DNA from: Fen-1258 sp947085815
GTDB lineage: Bacteria; Bacteroidota; Ignavibacteria; Ignavibacteriales; Melioribacteraceae
Direction of reading: 5' to 3'
NCBI GenBank assembly: GCA_947085815.1
Contig: CAMTXU010000012.1
Location: forward strand, 55,291-119,290
Length of the DNA: 64,000 nt
Both the position numbers and the translations under genes were made by a program. The notes under the pieces were generated by a model, which saw nothing but the letters and a program-made list of their open reading frames with translations, searched no databases and had not been told where the DNA came from. The stretch's first letter is position 1, and the number at the start of each line of letters is the position of its first letter. Positions 15,306-23,638 of the stretch are shown here, piece after piece.

Positions 15306-15739
15306 TATAAGCTCAGAATTAAAATGATGATGACCGCCGCGGTTTTAGCAATCCCTAAAATTTTTCTAATGGTTGAGAGAGCCGGATATTTCTGCTCCTC
15401 CGAGGGAGACTGAATCAATAATTGTTTTATTTCATCCTTGTTCTTTTTATAATTATCCAATTCCTCTTCAGATAAACCGCTGGCTACCTCTTCGGAAGTG
15501 TACCGGGATGTATCATCAATTACCTTAAATGATGAGCGAGCCAAATTTTTGATCTCCTTCAAATCTTTCATTTTGATTATAAGTTCTCTTGGGGGAAGTA
15601 CGCGTATTAAAGGAAAATTTCTCTTTGAACTATCAACACTGTTTTTTTCATTCTTCTTTGATTGTACGGTATCTTTCTGGGCAAATAGGAAAAATGGGGA
15701 TATCAATAGAATAAAAATTACCGCTTGTGGTTTCATCAT
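15305..15739 (-). CDS. Small exported protein with C-terminal membrane segment, paralogue of the preceding entry
   Basis: The product has about 144 residues. It has a signal peptide (MMKPQAVIFILLISPFFLFAQ), a Lys/Ser-rich linker, the segment LPPRELIIKMKDLKEIKN, the shared motif YTSEEVASGLSEEELDNYKKN and a hydrophobic C-terminus (TAAVIIILILSL). The motif is acidic and helical, like a small interaction module. I start it at ATG 15739, where the signal peptide begins; a TTG at 15769 would add ten residues. It is transcribed first and shares one base with the next gene. The family is not recognised. Tandem duplication followed by divergence is the simplest origin. Confidence 0.62.
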   Translation of the reverse strand: MMKPQAVIFILLISPFFLFAQKDTVQSKKNEKNSVDSSKRNFPLIRVLPPRELIIKMKDLKEIKNLARSSFKVIDDTSRYTSEEVASGLSEEELDNYKKNKDEIKQLLIQSPSEEQKYPALSTIRKILGIAKTAAVIIILILSL

Positions 15740-15790
15740 GCCGCACGATTGATGCATCTTATAAACCAAGCCACATTACGCGGTTCCGTT

Positions 15791-15824
15791 TTAAAATAAA
15801 AAAACCCCAATTAAAGTCGGGGTC
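15791..15824 (-). terminator. Rho-independent terminator downstream of the ferredoxin gene
   Basis: On the minus strand, ACCCC (15823-15819) pairs with GGGGT (15808-15804) around a 10-base loop and is followed by a run of T residues (15803-15791). It lies about 20 bases after the ferredoxin stop codon, so the ferredoxin is probably transcribed on its own. Confidence 0.75.
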
Positions 15825-15843
15825 TTAGGGAAAAACATTAAAC

Positions 15844-16143
15844 TTATCTTCCTATTTTATCTAAATGTTCTTTCTTTGCCATTAATTGTTCTTTGGTCTC
15901 AACATGACCCGGATCAGCAACAATCGCTTCTGTAGGACAAGCAGGAATACATTGTGGTTCATCATAAAAGCCAACACACTCGGTACATTTATCGGGAACT
16001 ATGTATGTATGTTCTTCTGAAATAGCGGCGAATTCTTGCGCGCCAACATTGTAAGCAATACCGGGTGAATAAATAGCTGTGTTTGGACATTCAGCCTCGC
16101 ATGCATTACATGAAATGCATTCGTCTGTAATCATTATAGCCAT
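15844..16143 (-). CDS. 2[4Fe-4S] ferredoxin, Chlorobium/Alvin type
   Basis: This protein of 99 residues has two cluster motifs. The first is CISCNACEAECP; the second, CTECVGFYDEPQCIPACP, carries the insertion between the second and third Cys that marks the Chlorobium and Allochromatium-type ferredoxins. A charged C-terminal tail follows. These ferredoxins have a very low potential and serve pyruvate or 2-oxoglutarate:ferredoxin oxidoreductases and similar enzymes in the cytoplasm. The ribosome site GGAGG lies 9 bases before the ATG, the strongest in this part of the window, and a terminator follows, both fitting a highly expressed single gene. Confidence 0.93.
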   Translation of the reverse strand: MAIMITDECISCNACEAECPNTAIYSPGIAYNVGAQEFAAISEEHTYIVPDKCTECVGFYDEPQCIPACPTEAIVADPGHVETKEQLMAKKEHLDKIGR

Positions 16144-16295
16144 AAAAAAAATCCTCCGAATGAAAATAATTAGTAAAAGTGCACATCAAAAATAATCATT
16201 TGTTCTGAAAACAGAACAATGTTGTAATCAATTTTAATTAATTTTCTTTAGCAAAAGACTATTAATCCGTTTTGAATCCTCTCTGCTCTATTTTA

Positions 16296-16395
16296 GGAAG
16301 CTTCTAAAAACTATTTTTTTTATTTAATAGAACACTGAAAAACGCAGAATAAGCAAATTTCCGCAGATCATTTTTGTTGTTTTTAGAAGTCCCTT
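16296..16395. repeat. MITE-like dispersed repeat, copy 1
   Basis: The element begins GGAAGCTTCTAAAAAC and ends GTTTTTAGAAGTCCCTT, giving 11-bp terminal inverted repeats (CTTCTAAAAAC/GTTTTTAGAAG). Between them is the stretch TTTAATAGAACACTGAAAAA followed by CGCAGA and TTTCCGC. Nearly the same stretch recurs at 36937-37016. The left end is also shared with the elements at 33955 and 48301. It sits in the gap 16144-16488, which otherwise shows only the promoter-sized space for the divergent ferredoxin and SulP genes. Confidence 0.7.
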
Positions 16396-16521
16396 TGATT
16401 AAGAAATTCAACCCTCAACCAGGGGATAAAGGTTAACCCTCCTTTTCAGATTAACAATTTCTGAATCTCTTCGGATTTAATATTATTTTTGAATCCATTC
16501 ATCAATACCGATAGTTACTTT

Positions 16522-18237
16522 ATGCTAAAACCGAAATTGTTTACAATATATAAAAGCATCACACAAGAGCAACTCATTAAAGATATAACGGCGGGAGTCA
16601 TAGTAGGTATTGTTGCTCTACCTTTAGCAATAGCATTTGGAATAGCAAGCGGGGTGTCGCCACAGCAAGGATTAATCACTGCCGTTATAGGTGGTTTCTT
16701 AGTATCGTTTCTCGGCGGCAGCCGCGTTCAGATTGGAGGACCAACTGGCGCTTTCATAGTAATTATTTATGCGGTAATTCAGGATTATGGCATGAATGGA
16801 TTAATAATTGCCACTTTAATGGCGGGTGTAATTCTGATAATAATGGGTTTTGCGCGGTTCGGATCTTATATCAAATTTATACCTTATCCATTGATAGTTG
16901 GATTCACAAGCGGAATTGCGGTAATAATATTTTCATCTCAGATAAAAGATTTGTTTGGTTTGTCTATCTCTAAAATTCCTGCGGATTTTACTGAAAAGTG
17001 GCTCGTTTATTTTTCCAATTTTTCATCTATAAATTATTCCGCATTGATAATCTCTCTTTTATCTCTTTTAGTGATGATCTTCTGGCATAAGGTCTCCAGA
17101 AAAATTCCGGGTTCAATTGTGGCAATTATTTTAGCGACATTAATTGTTCAGTTGTTTGGATTAAATGTAGAAACAATTGGGTCACGCTTTGGTGAAATTC
17201 CAGCGGCATTTCCCACGCCAATAATTCCTCATTTCGATTTTGTCGCAATTAAACATTTGATTGGTCCGGCTACAACTATTGCAATACTTGCAGCTATTGA
17301 ATCCCTCTTATCAGCGGTAGTGGCTGATGGAATGATTGGAAAGCAGCACAGATCTAATATGGAATTAATTGCGCAAGGCGCGGCAAACATAGCTTCGCCT
17401 CTATTTGGTGGAATTCCAGTGACCGGCGCAATTGCAAGAACGGCAACAAATATTAAAAACGGCGGAAGAACTCCCATTGCCGGCATTACTCATGCAATTG
17501 TCTTGCTTTTGATTATGCTCTTCTTCGGAAAACTCGCAAAACTTATTCCAATGGCTTCACTTAGTGCCGTGCTTGTAATTGTTTCTTATAATATGAGTGA
17601 ATGGCGTTCATTTAAGTCGCTTTTAAAAAGTCCACGCAGTGACGTAATTGTTTTGTTAACAACTTTTTTCTTAACAGTGATCATTGATTTAACTGTAGCG
17701 ATTCAAGTGGGTATGATATTAGCGGTAATTCTATTTATGCACAGAATGGCAGCGGTAACAAATATTGGAATTATAACTCGTGAATTAAATGATGATGACG
17801 AAGATCCGAGTGATCCGAATGCGATTAGTAAAAGATCTGTACCTGCCGGGGTCGAAGTTTACGAAATCAACGGCCCGTTTTTCTTCGGCGCCGCTTCAAA
17901 ATTTAAAGATGCGATGCGAGAAGTTGAAGAGCCGCCCAAAATTAGAATTATTCGCATGAGAAACGTTAATTTTCTCGATGCAACAGGACTTCAAACATTA
18001 AAAGAACTTTACACGGAATCGAAAAGAGAGGGAACTTCGATAGTCTTTTCGGGAGTTCATGCTCAGCCTATGTTCGCATTCACTCAGTCAGGACTGCTTG
18101 ATCTGTTTGGTGAAGAAAATATTCACGGCAATATTGACGATTCGTTAGACCGTGCACGGGAAATTCTTGGCAATTCTAAACTGGGCAGACCTCAAGATTT
18201 TGTACTGTCGGTTGAGAGAGAAAAGAAAGAGGGCTAA
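16522..18237 (+). CDS. SulP-family anion transporter with C-terminal STAS domain
   Basis: The product has about 571 residues. The N-terminal SulP core (about 10-390) has 12-14 membrane spans, with the signature DITAGVIVGIVALPLAIAFGIASGVSPQQGL near the start and GGIPVTGAIARTATNIKNGG in the middle. A short acidic linker (DDDEDPSDPN) leads to a STAS domain (about 430-540), recognisable by IIRMRNVNFLDATGLQTLKEL. SulP proteins import sulfate, bicarbonate or dicarboxylates by proton or sodium symport; the substrate cannot be read from the sequence. I prefer ATG 16522 (MLKPKLFTIY) over a TTG at 16489. No carbonic anhydrase or sulfate-assimilation gene is adjacent. Confidence 0.9.
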   Translation: MLKPKLFTIYKSITQEQLIKDITAGVIVGIVALPLAIAFGIASGVSPQQGLITAVIGGFLVSFLGGSRVQIGGPTGAFIVIIYAVIQDYGMNGLIIATLMAGVILIIMGFARFGSYIKFIPYPLIVGFTSGIAVIIFSSQIKDLFGLSISKIPADFTEKWLVYFSNFSSINYSALIISLLSLLVMIFWHKVSRKIPGSIVAIILATLIVQLFGLNVETIGSRFGEIPAAFPTPIIPHFDFVAIKHLIGPATTIAILAAIESLLSAVVADGMIGKQHRSNMELIAQGAANIASPLFGGIPVTGAIARTATNIKNGGRTPIAGITHAIVLLLIMLFFGKLAKLIPMASLSAVLVIVSYNMSEWRSFKSLLKSPRSDVIVLLTTFFLTVIIDLTVAIQVGMILAVILFMHRMAAVTNIGIITRELNDDDEDPSDPNAISKRSVPAGVEVYEINGPFFFGAASKFKDAMREVEEPPKIRIIRMRNVNFLDATGLQTLKELYTESKREGTSIVFSGVHAQPMFAFTQSGLLDLFGEENIHGNIDDSLDRAREILGNSKLGRPQDFVLSVEREKKEG

Positions 18238-18334
18238 TCAAGTCTCCTTTTAAAAGTCGTTTTATACTTGTGAGTGTCGTTTGATAGTCAATACGGTTTT
18301 CACTAAGTTCAATCAAAAATTTAGAGGATTTATA

Positions 18335-18448
18335 GTGAATACCGAAGGATATATTTTTATTTCCATCGCATGGAGCGCAATTATAAGTTTAACCGTCTTC
18401 TGCCTTTATAAAATTTTACGTCCGGGCAGCAAAAAAAAAGCTGATTAA
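18335..18448 (+). CDS. 37-residue single-span membrane protein preceding the POT transporter
   Basis: A GTG at 18335 lies 7 bases after a clear AGAGGA ribosome site. The frame encodes VNTEGYIFISIAWSAIISL followed by TVFCLYKILR and a Lys-rich tail (PGSKKKAD), ending with TAA at 18446-18448. This is a typical one-helix protein with positive-inside C-terminus. It is 80 bases upstream of the POT transporter on the same strand, as is often seen for tiny accessory proteins of secondary transporters in Bacteroidota. I infer a transporter-associated small subunit; the function is not shown by the sequence. Confidence 0.65.
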   Translation: MNTEGYIFISIAWSAIISLTVFCLYKILRPGSKKKAD

Positions 18449-18528
18449 ATATTATTGGTTGCGAATTCTATTTTTACCCACGTCGAAAAGAACCATTTCG
18501 TTTTTAAATTATTATATGAGAGAACTAT

Positions 18529-19821
18529 ATGAATGAAAATCCTGAAGTAAAGAAATCTGTATTCCGCTCTTTCTCTAAAAATTATTGGACAGTTATCGTA
18601 ATGGAATTTTTTGAGAGAGGTTCTTATTACGGAATGATGAGTATTCTATCTGTATATATGGTAGACCAACTAAATTATAGTAAAGAAAGTGTCGGCGTTA
18701 TTAAGAGTACTATTCAGCCGCTTCTTTATATTTTGCCCATATTAGCCGGAGCCATTGGCGATAGATTCGGTTATAAAAAAACCCTCACATTTGCATTTAT
18801 CTTTTTAGGGCTTGGATATTTTCTTACAAGTCAAACCACAGAATATTCAATGGTTTTTGCCAGTCTAGTAATTATGGGTGTTGGCGCCGGCGCATTTAAG
18901 CCAATGATTTCCGGTACAATTGCACGCGAGACAGATCAATCCAACAGCACAATAGGATTTGGAATTTTTTACTGGTCAATTAATCTGGGCGCGTTTTTAT
19001 TTCCATTAATTCTTGTCCCTTATATTAAGAACGCATTCGGATGGCAATATGTAATGCTTGCTTCTGCAATAGGAACAACCGCAATGCTTATCCCAACTTT
19101 ATTTATCTACAAAGAGCCGAAAAAACCAGCGAGTACTAAAAACTTTGCCGAAGTTCTCAAAGGGATGGTAATGGTATTAAGCGATGTTCGGTTTATAGCT
19201 TTAATAGTTATCTATTCGGGTTTCTGGATTCTATATTTTCAAATGTTCGATTCAGTTTTGTGGTATGTTCAAAAATATGTTGATGCAACTTCACTCAATA
19301 ACGGGGTTAACGGACTTTTTGCCGTGGTGGGTATAAACCTCAACTGGAAGTTTGATATCGAGCACGTAACAGTTATAAATGCAGGCACAATTATCCTATT
19401 GCAAATTGTTGTCTCCAGTATTGTTAAAAATACTAAAGCTCTCCCCACAATGATTGTCGGTATCACAATGGGCACAATGGGGATGGCTGTTCTTGCTATT
19501 TCTGCCAACATCTGGGTCTTCATGATAGGAATTATCATTTTTTCAATAGGTGAAATGACGGCTCATCCTAAATTCATTAGTTATGTCGGTTTAATTGCAC
19601 CGGAAGATAAGAAAGCGCTTTATCTGGGCTATGCTTTCTTGTATGGTGTTCTTGGCAGCGGTATTGGCGGAATTTTAGGCGCCAATTTATACGTGCACTT
19701 TGTTGATAACCTAAACCAGCCGGGTACTCTGTGGCTTGTTTTCAGCATGATTGGTGTAGCTACAATTATTGGTCTGCTTCTTTACAATAAATTTCTTGCG
19801 CCAAAAAATGTAAACGTATAA
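18529..19821 (+). CDS. POT/PTR2-family proton-coupled peptide transporter (MFS)
   Basis: This 430-residue protein has about 12 membrane spans. It shows the POT-type MEFFERGSYYGM motif in helix 1 (the E-x-x-E-R proton-coupling pattern is present as EFFER), GDRFGYKKTL between helices 2 and 3, and GAFKPMISGTIARE in helix 4. POT proteins import di- and tripeptides or related compounds with protons. The gene follows a 37-residue membrane protein and is followed after 8 bases by a Wzi-like outer-membrane barrel, so the three genes could form an uptake unit spanning both membranes (inference). The substrate is unknown; some Bacteroidota POT members move other solutes. Confidence 0.85.
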   Translation: MNENPEVKKSVFRSFSKNYWTVIVMEFFERGSYYGMMSILSVYMVDQLNYSKESVGVIKSTIQPLLYILPILAGAIGDRFGYKKTLTFAFIFLGLGYFLTSQTTEYSMVFASLVIMGVGAGAFKPMISGTIARETDQSNSTIGFGIFYWSINLGAFLFPLILVPYIKNAFGWQYVMLASAIGTTAMLIPTLFIYKEPKKPASTKNFAEVLKGMVMVLSDVRFIALIVIYSGFWILYFQMFDSVLWYVQKYVDATSLNNGVNGLFAVVGINLNWKFDIEHVTVINAGTIILLQIVVSSIVKNTKALPTMIVGITMGTMGMAVLAISANIWVFMIGIIIFSIGEMTAHPKFISYVGLIAPEDKKALYLGYAFLYGVLGSGIGGILGANLYVHFVDNLNQPGTLWLVFSMIGVATIIGLLLYNKFLAPKNVNV

Positions 19822-19829
19822 ATAATACT

Positions 19830-21518
19830 TTGAGAAAAGTCTTCATTAAAATATTAATTGTTTCCACTTTCTTGCTGATCGCACAATACGTAAGCGCGCA
19901 GCAAGAAACTGTGCCCATCGATCATCAAGTGTACACATTCATTAAAGAGATGAGTGTTAAAAACATACTCGGGTTTATTCGCGATGACAACCCCAGTATG
20001 TCTCGCGCGGAAGTTAGAAATAACCTAGAGATGATCGCTATGCGGTCAAACGAGATTAGCGCTACAGAAAAAAAGTTACTCAAGAAATTTCAAAATGAAT
20101 TTTACGACGATCTTGCTGACAGCGCTAATGCTTTTCAGTTTTTTGGAAATGGCGCAGGATTCTCAACAAATAGAAGCGATCTTCTTTCCGACAAAGTAAA
20201 ATATCTTTATACTTACCGTAGTGAAGGCGCTAATTATTATTTAAATATTTTGGGAAGAGCGGTCTTTGGGCAGAGCCTCAAACCCTTTGTTAATAATTCA
20301 TGGTTGTACGATATCGGGTTTCGTTTTCGCGGTACATTATTCGATAAACTCGGTTACAGTCTTACAGTTCAAAAAGGTGGCGTGAGCGGTTTCGATGAAT
20401 TCGCACCCACATTGGATCCCCGCTTAAGATATAATTTTAAGTATGTTGAAAATTATGAAAACATAAGCAATTATGATTTTACAGAAGGTTACTTACGTTA
20501 TTATGTAGAACCTTTGAAGGATATGTCCCTTTCCTTTCAAGTAGGAAGAGAGAAAATTAAATTCGGTTATGGTTACGGAAGCAAACTTGTTTTATCTGGC
20601 AATCATCCGCTTCTCGATTTTGTAAAATTTAATTTTGATTACGGCGTGTTCAGCTTTACTTCTATTCATGCTTCCACTGTTGGCGATTTTAGTATCGAAC
20701 GCGATCTTAACTATACCAAATTCATAGCCATTAACCGTTTTAAGCTCCACTTCAATGATCTTATCGAATTTGGGCTTGGAGAAAATATAATCTATTCGGG
20801 TAGAGGTATTGATCTTGCATATTTTAACCCCTTCGCTTTTTACAAATTTGAGGAGATGTCTTTGCAGGACAGAGACAATGGCGCGCTCTGGCTGGATTTT
20901 CAAACCCATCCAATCAAAAATTTGGAACTACAAGGCACTTATTTCTTAGATGACAATCCGTTAGGAAATTTACAGGACTTTTCTAATTACATTAACAAGA
21001 CCGGTTATCAACTCGGGGCGTTTTGGTACTCGCCGTTTTCTATAAATGATTTGTCAATCGTTTTAGAATACACACGAATAAGACCGTATGTATATTCACA
21101 TACGAATCCGAAAAACAGTTACTCCGCATGGAATCAAATTCTTGGTCATCAAATCGGTCCCAACTCCGATGAAATATTTGTCCGAATTGCTTACAACGTA
21201 AATGAATGGATCAGATTAAATTTTGAATATCAGTACATCCGTCATGGAGAAAACATTTACGATTCGCAGAGAGTCCTTTCGTTTAATGCCGGAGGAGACG
21301 CTTTTGTACCACATCGTACCGGCATCGATCCGGTGCAGATAGAATTCTTGGATGGGGAAAGAATTAACACAAACATCTTTACTCTCGGTTTTAGAATTGA
21401 GCCGGTGCGTCAATTTGTGTTGGATCTCGTCTACAAGGAAGTGATGAGAAAAAATATTACCCACGATATTGTTGACAATTCTAGTTACGCATATTTGAAG
21501 ATGATTTTTGAGATGTGA
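19830..21518 (+). CDS. Outer-membrane beta-barrel, capsule-assembly Wzi-like
   Basis: The product has about 562 residues starting at a TTG, with a signal peptide (KILIVSTFLLIAQYVSAQ). Residues about 25-90 form a helical N-terminal part (VPIDHQVYTFIKEMSVKN) of the type found ahead of Wzi-like barrels. The rest is rich in alternating amphipathic strands ending in an aromatic-containing strand (YAYLKMIFEM, terminal Met preceded by Phe). The central LSFQVGREKIKFGYGYGSKLVLSGNHPLLDF block is typical of the Wzi family. Wzi proteins anchor capsule at the surface in Escherichia coli, but Bacteroidota homologues have varied roles. It lies 8 bases after the POT gene and is probably co-transcribed with it. 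Confidence 0.72.
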   Translation: MRKVFIKILIVSTFLLIAQYVSAQQETVPIDHQVYTFIKEMSVKNILGFIRDDNPSMSRAEVRNNLEMIAMRSNEISATEKKLLKKFQNEFYDDLADSANAFQFFGNGAGFSTNRSDLLSDKVKYLYTYRSEGANYYLNILGRAVFGQSLKPFVNNSWLYDIGFRFRGTLFDKLGYSLTVQKGGVSGFDEFAPTLDPRLRYNFKYVENYENISNYDFTEGYLRYYVEPLKDMSLSFQVGREKIKFGYGYGSKLVLSGNHPLLDFVKFNFDYGVFSFTSIHASTVGDFSIERDLNYTKFIAINRFKLHFNDLIEFGLGENIIYSGRGIDLAYFNPFAFYKFEEMSLQDRDNGALWLDFQTHPIKNLELQGTYFLDDNPLGNLQDFSNYINKTGYQLGAFWYSPFSINDLSIVLEYTRIRPYVYSHTNPKNSYSAWNQILGHQIGPNSDEIFVRIAYNVNEWIRLNFEYQYIRHGENIYDSQRVLSFNAGGDAFVPHRTGIDPVQIEFLDGERINTNIFTLGFRIEPVRQFVLDLVYKEVMRKNITHDIVDNSSYAYLKMIFEM

Positions 21519-21569
21519 TAAAAGCCCATCCCAACCCTTCCCAATAAAATGCTGTCAACTTAAGACTTT

Positions 21570-21665
21570 ATAAAACACAGATGACGCAGATTTTACAGAT
21601 TATCGCTAATTAAATCTGTGAAAATCAGTATTATCCGCGTAATCCGCGTTCTATTGCGTGTTAAA
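21570..21665. repeat. Dispersed intergenic repeat (CGCAGATTT/AATCTG type)
   Basis: The gap between the barrel gene and the mu-crystallin gene holds a partly self-complementary stretch (ACGCAGATTTTACAGATTATCGC then AATCTGTGAAAATCAG, ATCCGCG repeated). A related segment occurs at 46806-46860 (TCTGCGAAAATCAGTTTTATC). It looks like a decayed copy of a short palindromic repeat; its position after two convergent genes also fits a bidirectional terminator region. Confidence 0.5.
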
Positions 21666-21686
21666 TTAAGAGCTCCTAATCTTAGC

Positions 21687-22673
21687 TTAAAAACTAAAAT
21701 CCACTCCCACATTCATCTCAGAAGCTTTTTGATAAACATGAAACGCCGTAGATATATCTTGAATTGCAATTCCAACACTCTTGAAGAGAGTTATCTCTTC
21801 TTCATTCTCGCGTCCAGCTATTTTTTTTGTGATTAAATCACCAAGTGAACCGTGAACTTTATTCCAATTCCAGTTTCCTTCTTGAACTGGAATAATAAAA
21901 TCACCGGCTTCAGGTTTACAAGCATCAATAAGATCGCAGATAACTTTGGATTTTATTACACTCTTAGTATCAAGTTCTCGCATAGCAGGCGCGTGCGAGC
22001 CCGCACCGTTAATATGTGTGCCGGGTTTAATCCAGTCGCCGTCTATGATCGGGTCTTTAGCGCTTGTAATGAGTGTTACGATATCAGCCTGATTAACCGC
22101 ATCCTTTGCGTTATCCGCAAATGAAATTTCGCATTTGATAATTTCTTGCAGAGATTTCTTAAATGCTTCCTTCTTCTCTATAGGATCGAGAGAGAACAAT
22201 ATTAATTTTTCAATATTGCGGGCACAGTCTATTGCCCATGCATGTGTTTTTGCCATTCCGCCTGTTCCAAAGAGCGCGTGAACTTTAGCGTCTTTACGAG
22301 CTAGCAGCCGTGTCGCTAATCCGGACACACCGCCGGTTCTCATAGCGGTTATATAACCGCCATCCATAATTGCAATTGGAGCGCCGGTCTTTTCATCCAA
22401 TAAGATTATAGTTCCTAAAATTGTCGGTAAATTATATTTAGGTAGATTGTCTTTGTACACTGTAACAATTTTTGCGCCTAAGGCGCCGATTCCCTTTAGA
22501 TATGCCGGCATAAATAGCGCGAGTCCGTTATGATCCGGCATAAGAATCGGAGTACGTAACGGCATCACGGCTTTTCCATCGGAGAGATCTGTAAATGCTT
22601 TTTCCAGAATATCAATCGTGTCGTTCATGTTTAATGCTTTCATAACATCATTTTTAGAAAGTAATTTTGTCAT
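21687..22673 (-). CDS. Ornithine cyclodeaminase/mu-crystallin family NAD(P)-dependent protein
   Basis: A 328-residue cytoplasmic protein. The N-terminal half shows MPLRTPILMPDHNGLALFMPAYL and the strictly conserved MDGGYITAMRTGGVSGLATRLLA. The Rossmann part carries the NAD(P) glycine motif ALFGTGGMAKTHAWAI, and later GTHINGAGSHAPAMRELD. The family includes ornithine cyclodeaminase, alanine dehydrogenase, ketimine reductase and the thyroid-hormone-binding mu-crystallin; the sequence alone does not separate these. The upstream gene on the same strand, 93 bases away, is an iodotyrosine-deiodinase-like flavoprotein, so a joint role on modified amino acids is possible (inference). Confidence 0.88.
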   Translation of the reverse strand: MTKLLSKNDVMKALNMNDTIDILEKAFTDLSDGKAVMPLRTPILMPDHNGLALFMPAYLKGIGALGAKIVTVYKDNLPKYNLPTILGTIILLDEKTGAPIAIMDGGYITAMRTGGVSGLATRLLARKDAKVHALFGTGGMAKTHAWAIDCARNIEKLILFSLDPIEKKEAFKKSLQEIIKCEISFADNAKDAVNQADIVTLITSAKDPIIDGDWIKPGTHINGAGSHAPAMRELDTKSVIKSKVICDLIDACKPEAGDFIIPVQEGNWNWNKVHGSLGDLITKKIAGRENEEEITLFKSVGIAIQDISTAFHVYQKASEMNVGVDFSF

Positions 22674-22766
22674 AGCATGCCTCGCTTCTTAATATTAATT
22701 AATGACTAATTTTATAAGCCTTATTTCTATAACACTACTATTGTTTGAATAATAATCGAATTCATT

Positions 22767-23432
22767 TTAAAAGTATGATGCTATTTCTTCAAGAGATTTT
22801 CTTTTTATATCCGGAACAGTTGTTTCTTCTGCGGGATGACCGGCAACAAGAACTAAAAACGGTTTTTCGCTTGCTGGTCGCTTCAGAAGATTATTTAAAA
22901 AATTCATAGGACTTGGTGTATATGTAAGTGAAACCAAGCCCGCCTGATGAATTGCCGTAATGAGTACTCCGGTCGCAATTCCAACTGACTCTTTTGTGTA
23001 ATATAATTTTTTCTTTTGCCCATCTAACACTTCATATTTTTTTTCGAAAATGACAATAAGATAGGGCGCCGTCTCAAGGAAAGGTTTTTCAAAATCGGTT
23101 CCAAGCGGTTGAAGGTCGTTAAGCCATTCTTGCGGAGCGCGCGAAAGATAAAACTTATTCTCTTCTATCTCAGCGGCTTCTCTAATTTTGTGTTTCAGTT
23201 CCGGATCTGAAACTACAACAAAGTGCCATGGCTGCTTGTTGGCGCCGCTTGGCGCAGAACCGGCAGCTCTTAGACAGTTCTCTATAACTTGAAGGGGAAA
23301 TCGTTTGTCGGAAAATGTTCTGATAGTTCTCCGTTTTTGCATTATGGAGTTAAACTTTTCCGAAAGTTTAATCATTTCTTCTGGTAAGAATTCTTCATAA
23401 TCTTTGAACGGTATAAATTGATTGTTCTGCAT
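22767..23432 (-). CDS. Nitroreductase-fold flavoprotein, iodotyrosine deiodinase-like
   Basis: A 221-residue FMN-dependent enzyme. The motifs MQKRRTIRTFSDKRFP, AAGSAPSGANKQPWHFVVV and SVGIATGVLITAIHQAGLVSLTYTPSPMNFL are those of the iodotyrosine deiodinase (IYD) branch of the nitroreductase superfamily. The three residues that clamp the amino-acid part of the substrate in mammalian IYD are a Glu, a Tyr four residues later and a Lys 21 residues after the Tyr. All are present with the same spacing, as Glu91, Tyr95 and Lys116. IYD reductively removes iodide (or other halides) from halotyrosines using NAD(P)H-derived electrons. There is no N-terminal membrane anchor, as in other bacterial homologues. 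Confidence 0.87.
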   Translation of the reverse strand: MQNNQFIPFKDYEEFLPEEMIKLSEKFNSIMQKRRTIRTFSDKRFPLQVIENCLRAAGSAPSGANKQPWHFVVVSDPELKHKIREAAEIEENKFYLSRAPQEWLNDLQPLGTDFEKPFLETAPYLIVIFEKKYEVLDGQKKKLYYTKESVGIATGVLITAIHQAGLVSLTYTPSPMNFLNNLLKRPASEKPFLVLVAGHPAEETTVPDIKRKSLEEIASYF

Positions 23433-23564
23433 AAATCCATCGGTTTCTTTTGTAGAAAGTTAAAGAAAACGTAGTGGATATAAAATATTTGCCGGACAAC
23501 TATTTTACATTTCGATTTCTGATACGTTTTTCTAATGACAAATTGGGACAGGCAAAAGTTTCTG

Positions 23565-23591
23565 CCTGCCGGCTTAAAACAAACCGGCAGG
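23565..23591. repeat. GC-rich palindrome
   Basis: CCTGCCGG (23565-23572) and CCGGCAGG (23584-23591) form a perfect 8-bp stem with an AT-rich loop in the gap 23433-23638. The sequence resembles the CTGCCCGCC-type hairpins at 270-307 and 39582-39615. It could act as a terminator for the kinase region or simply be another REP-like repeat. Confidence 0.5.
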
Positions 23592-23638
23592 GAAGAAGCC
23601 ATTATTAATTCTGAATGAAGCTGAGTGTACTCTGATTT

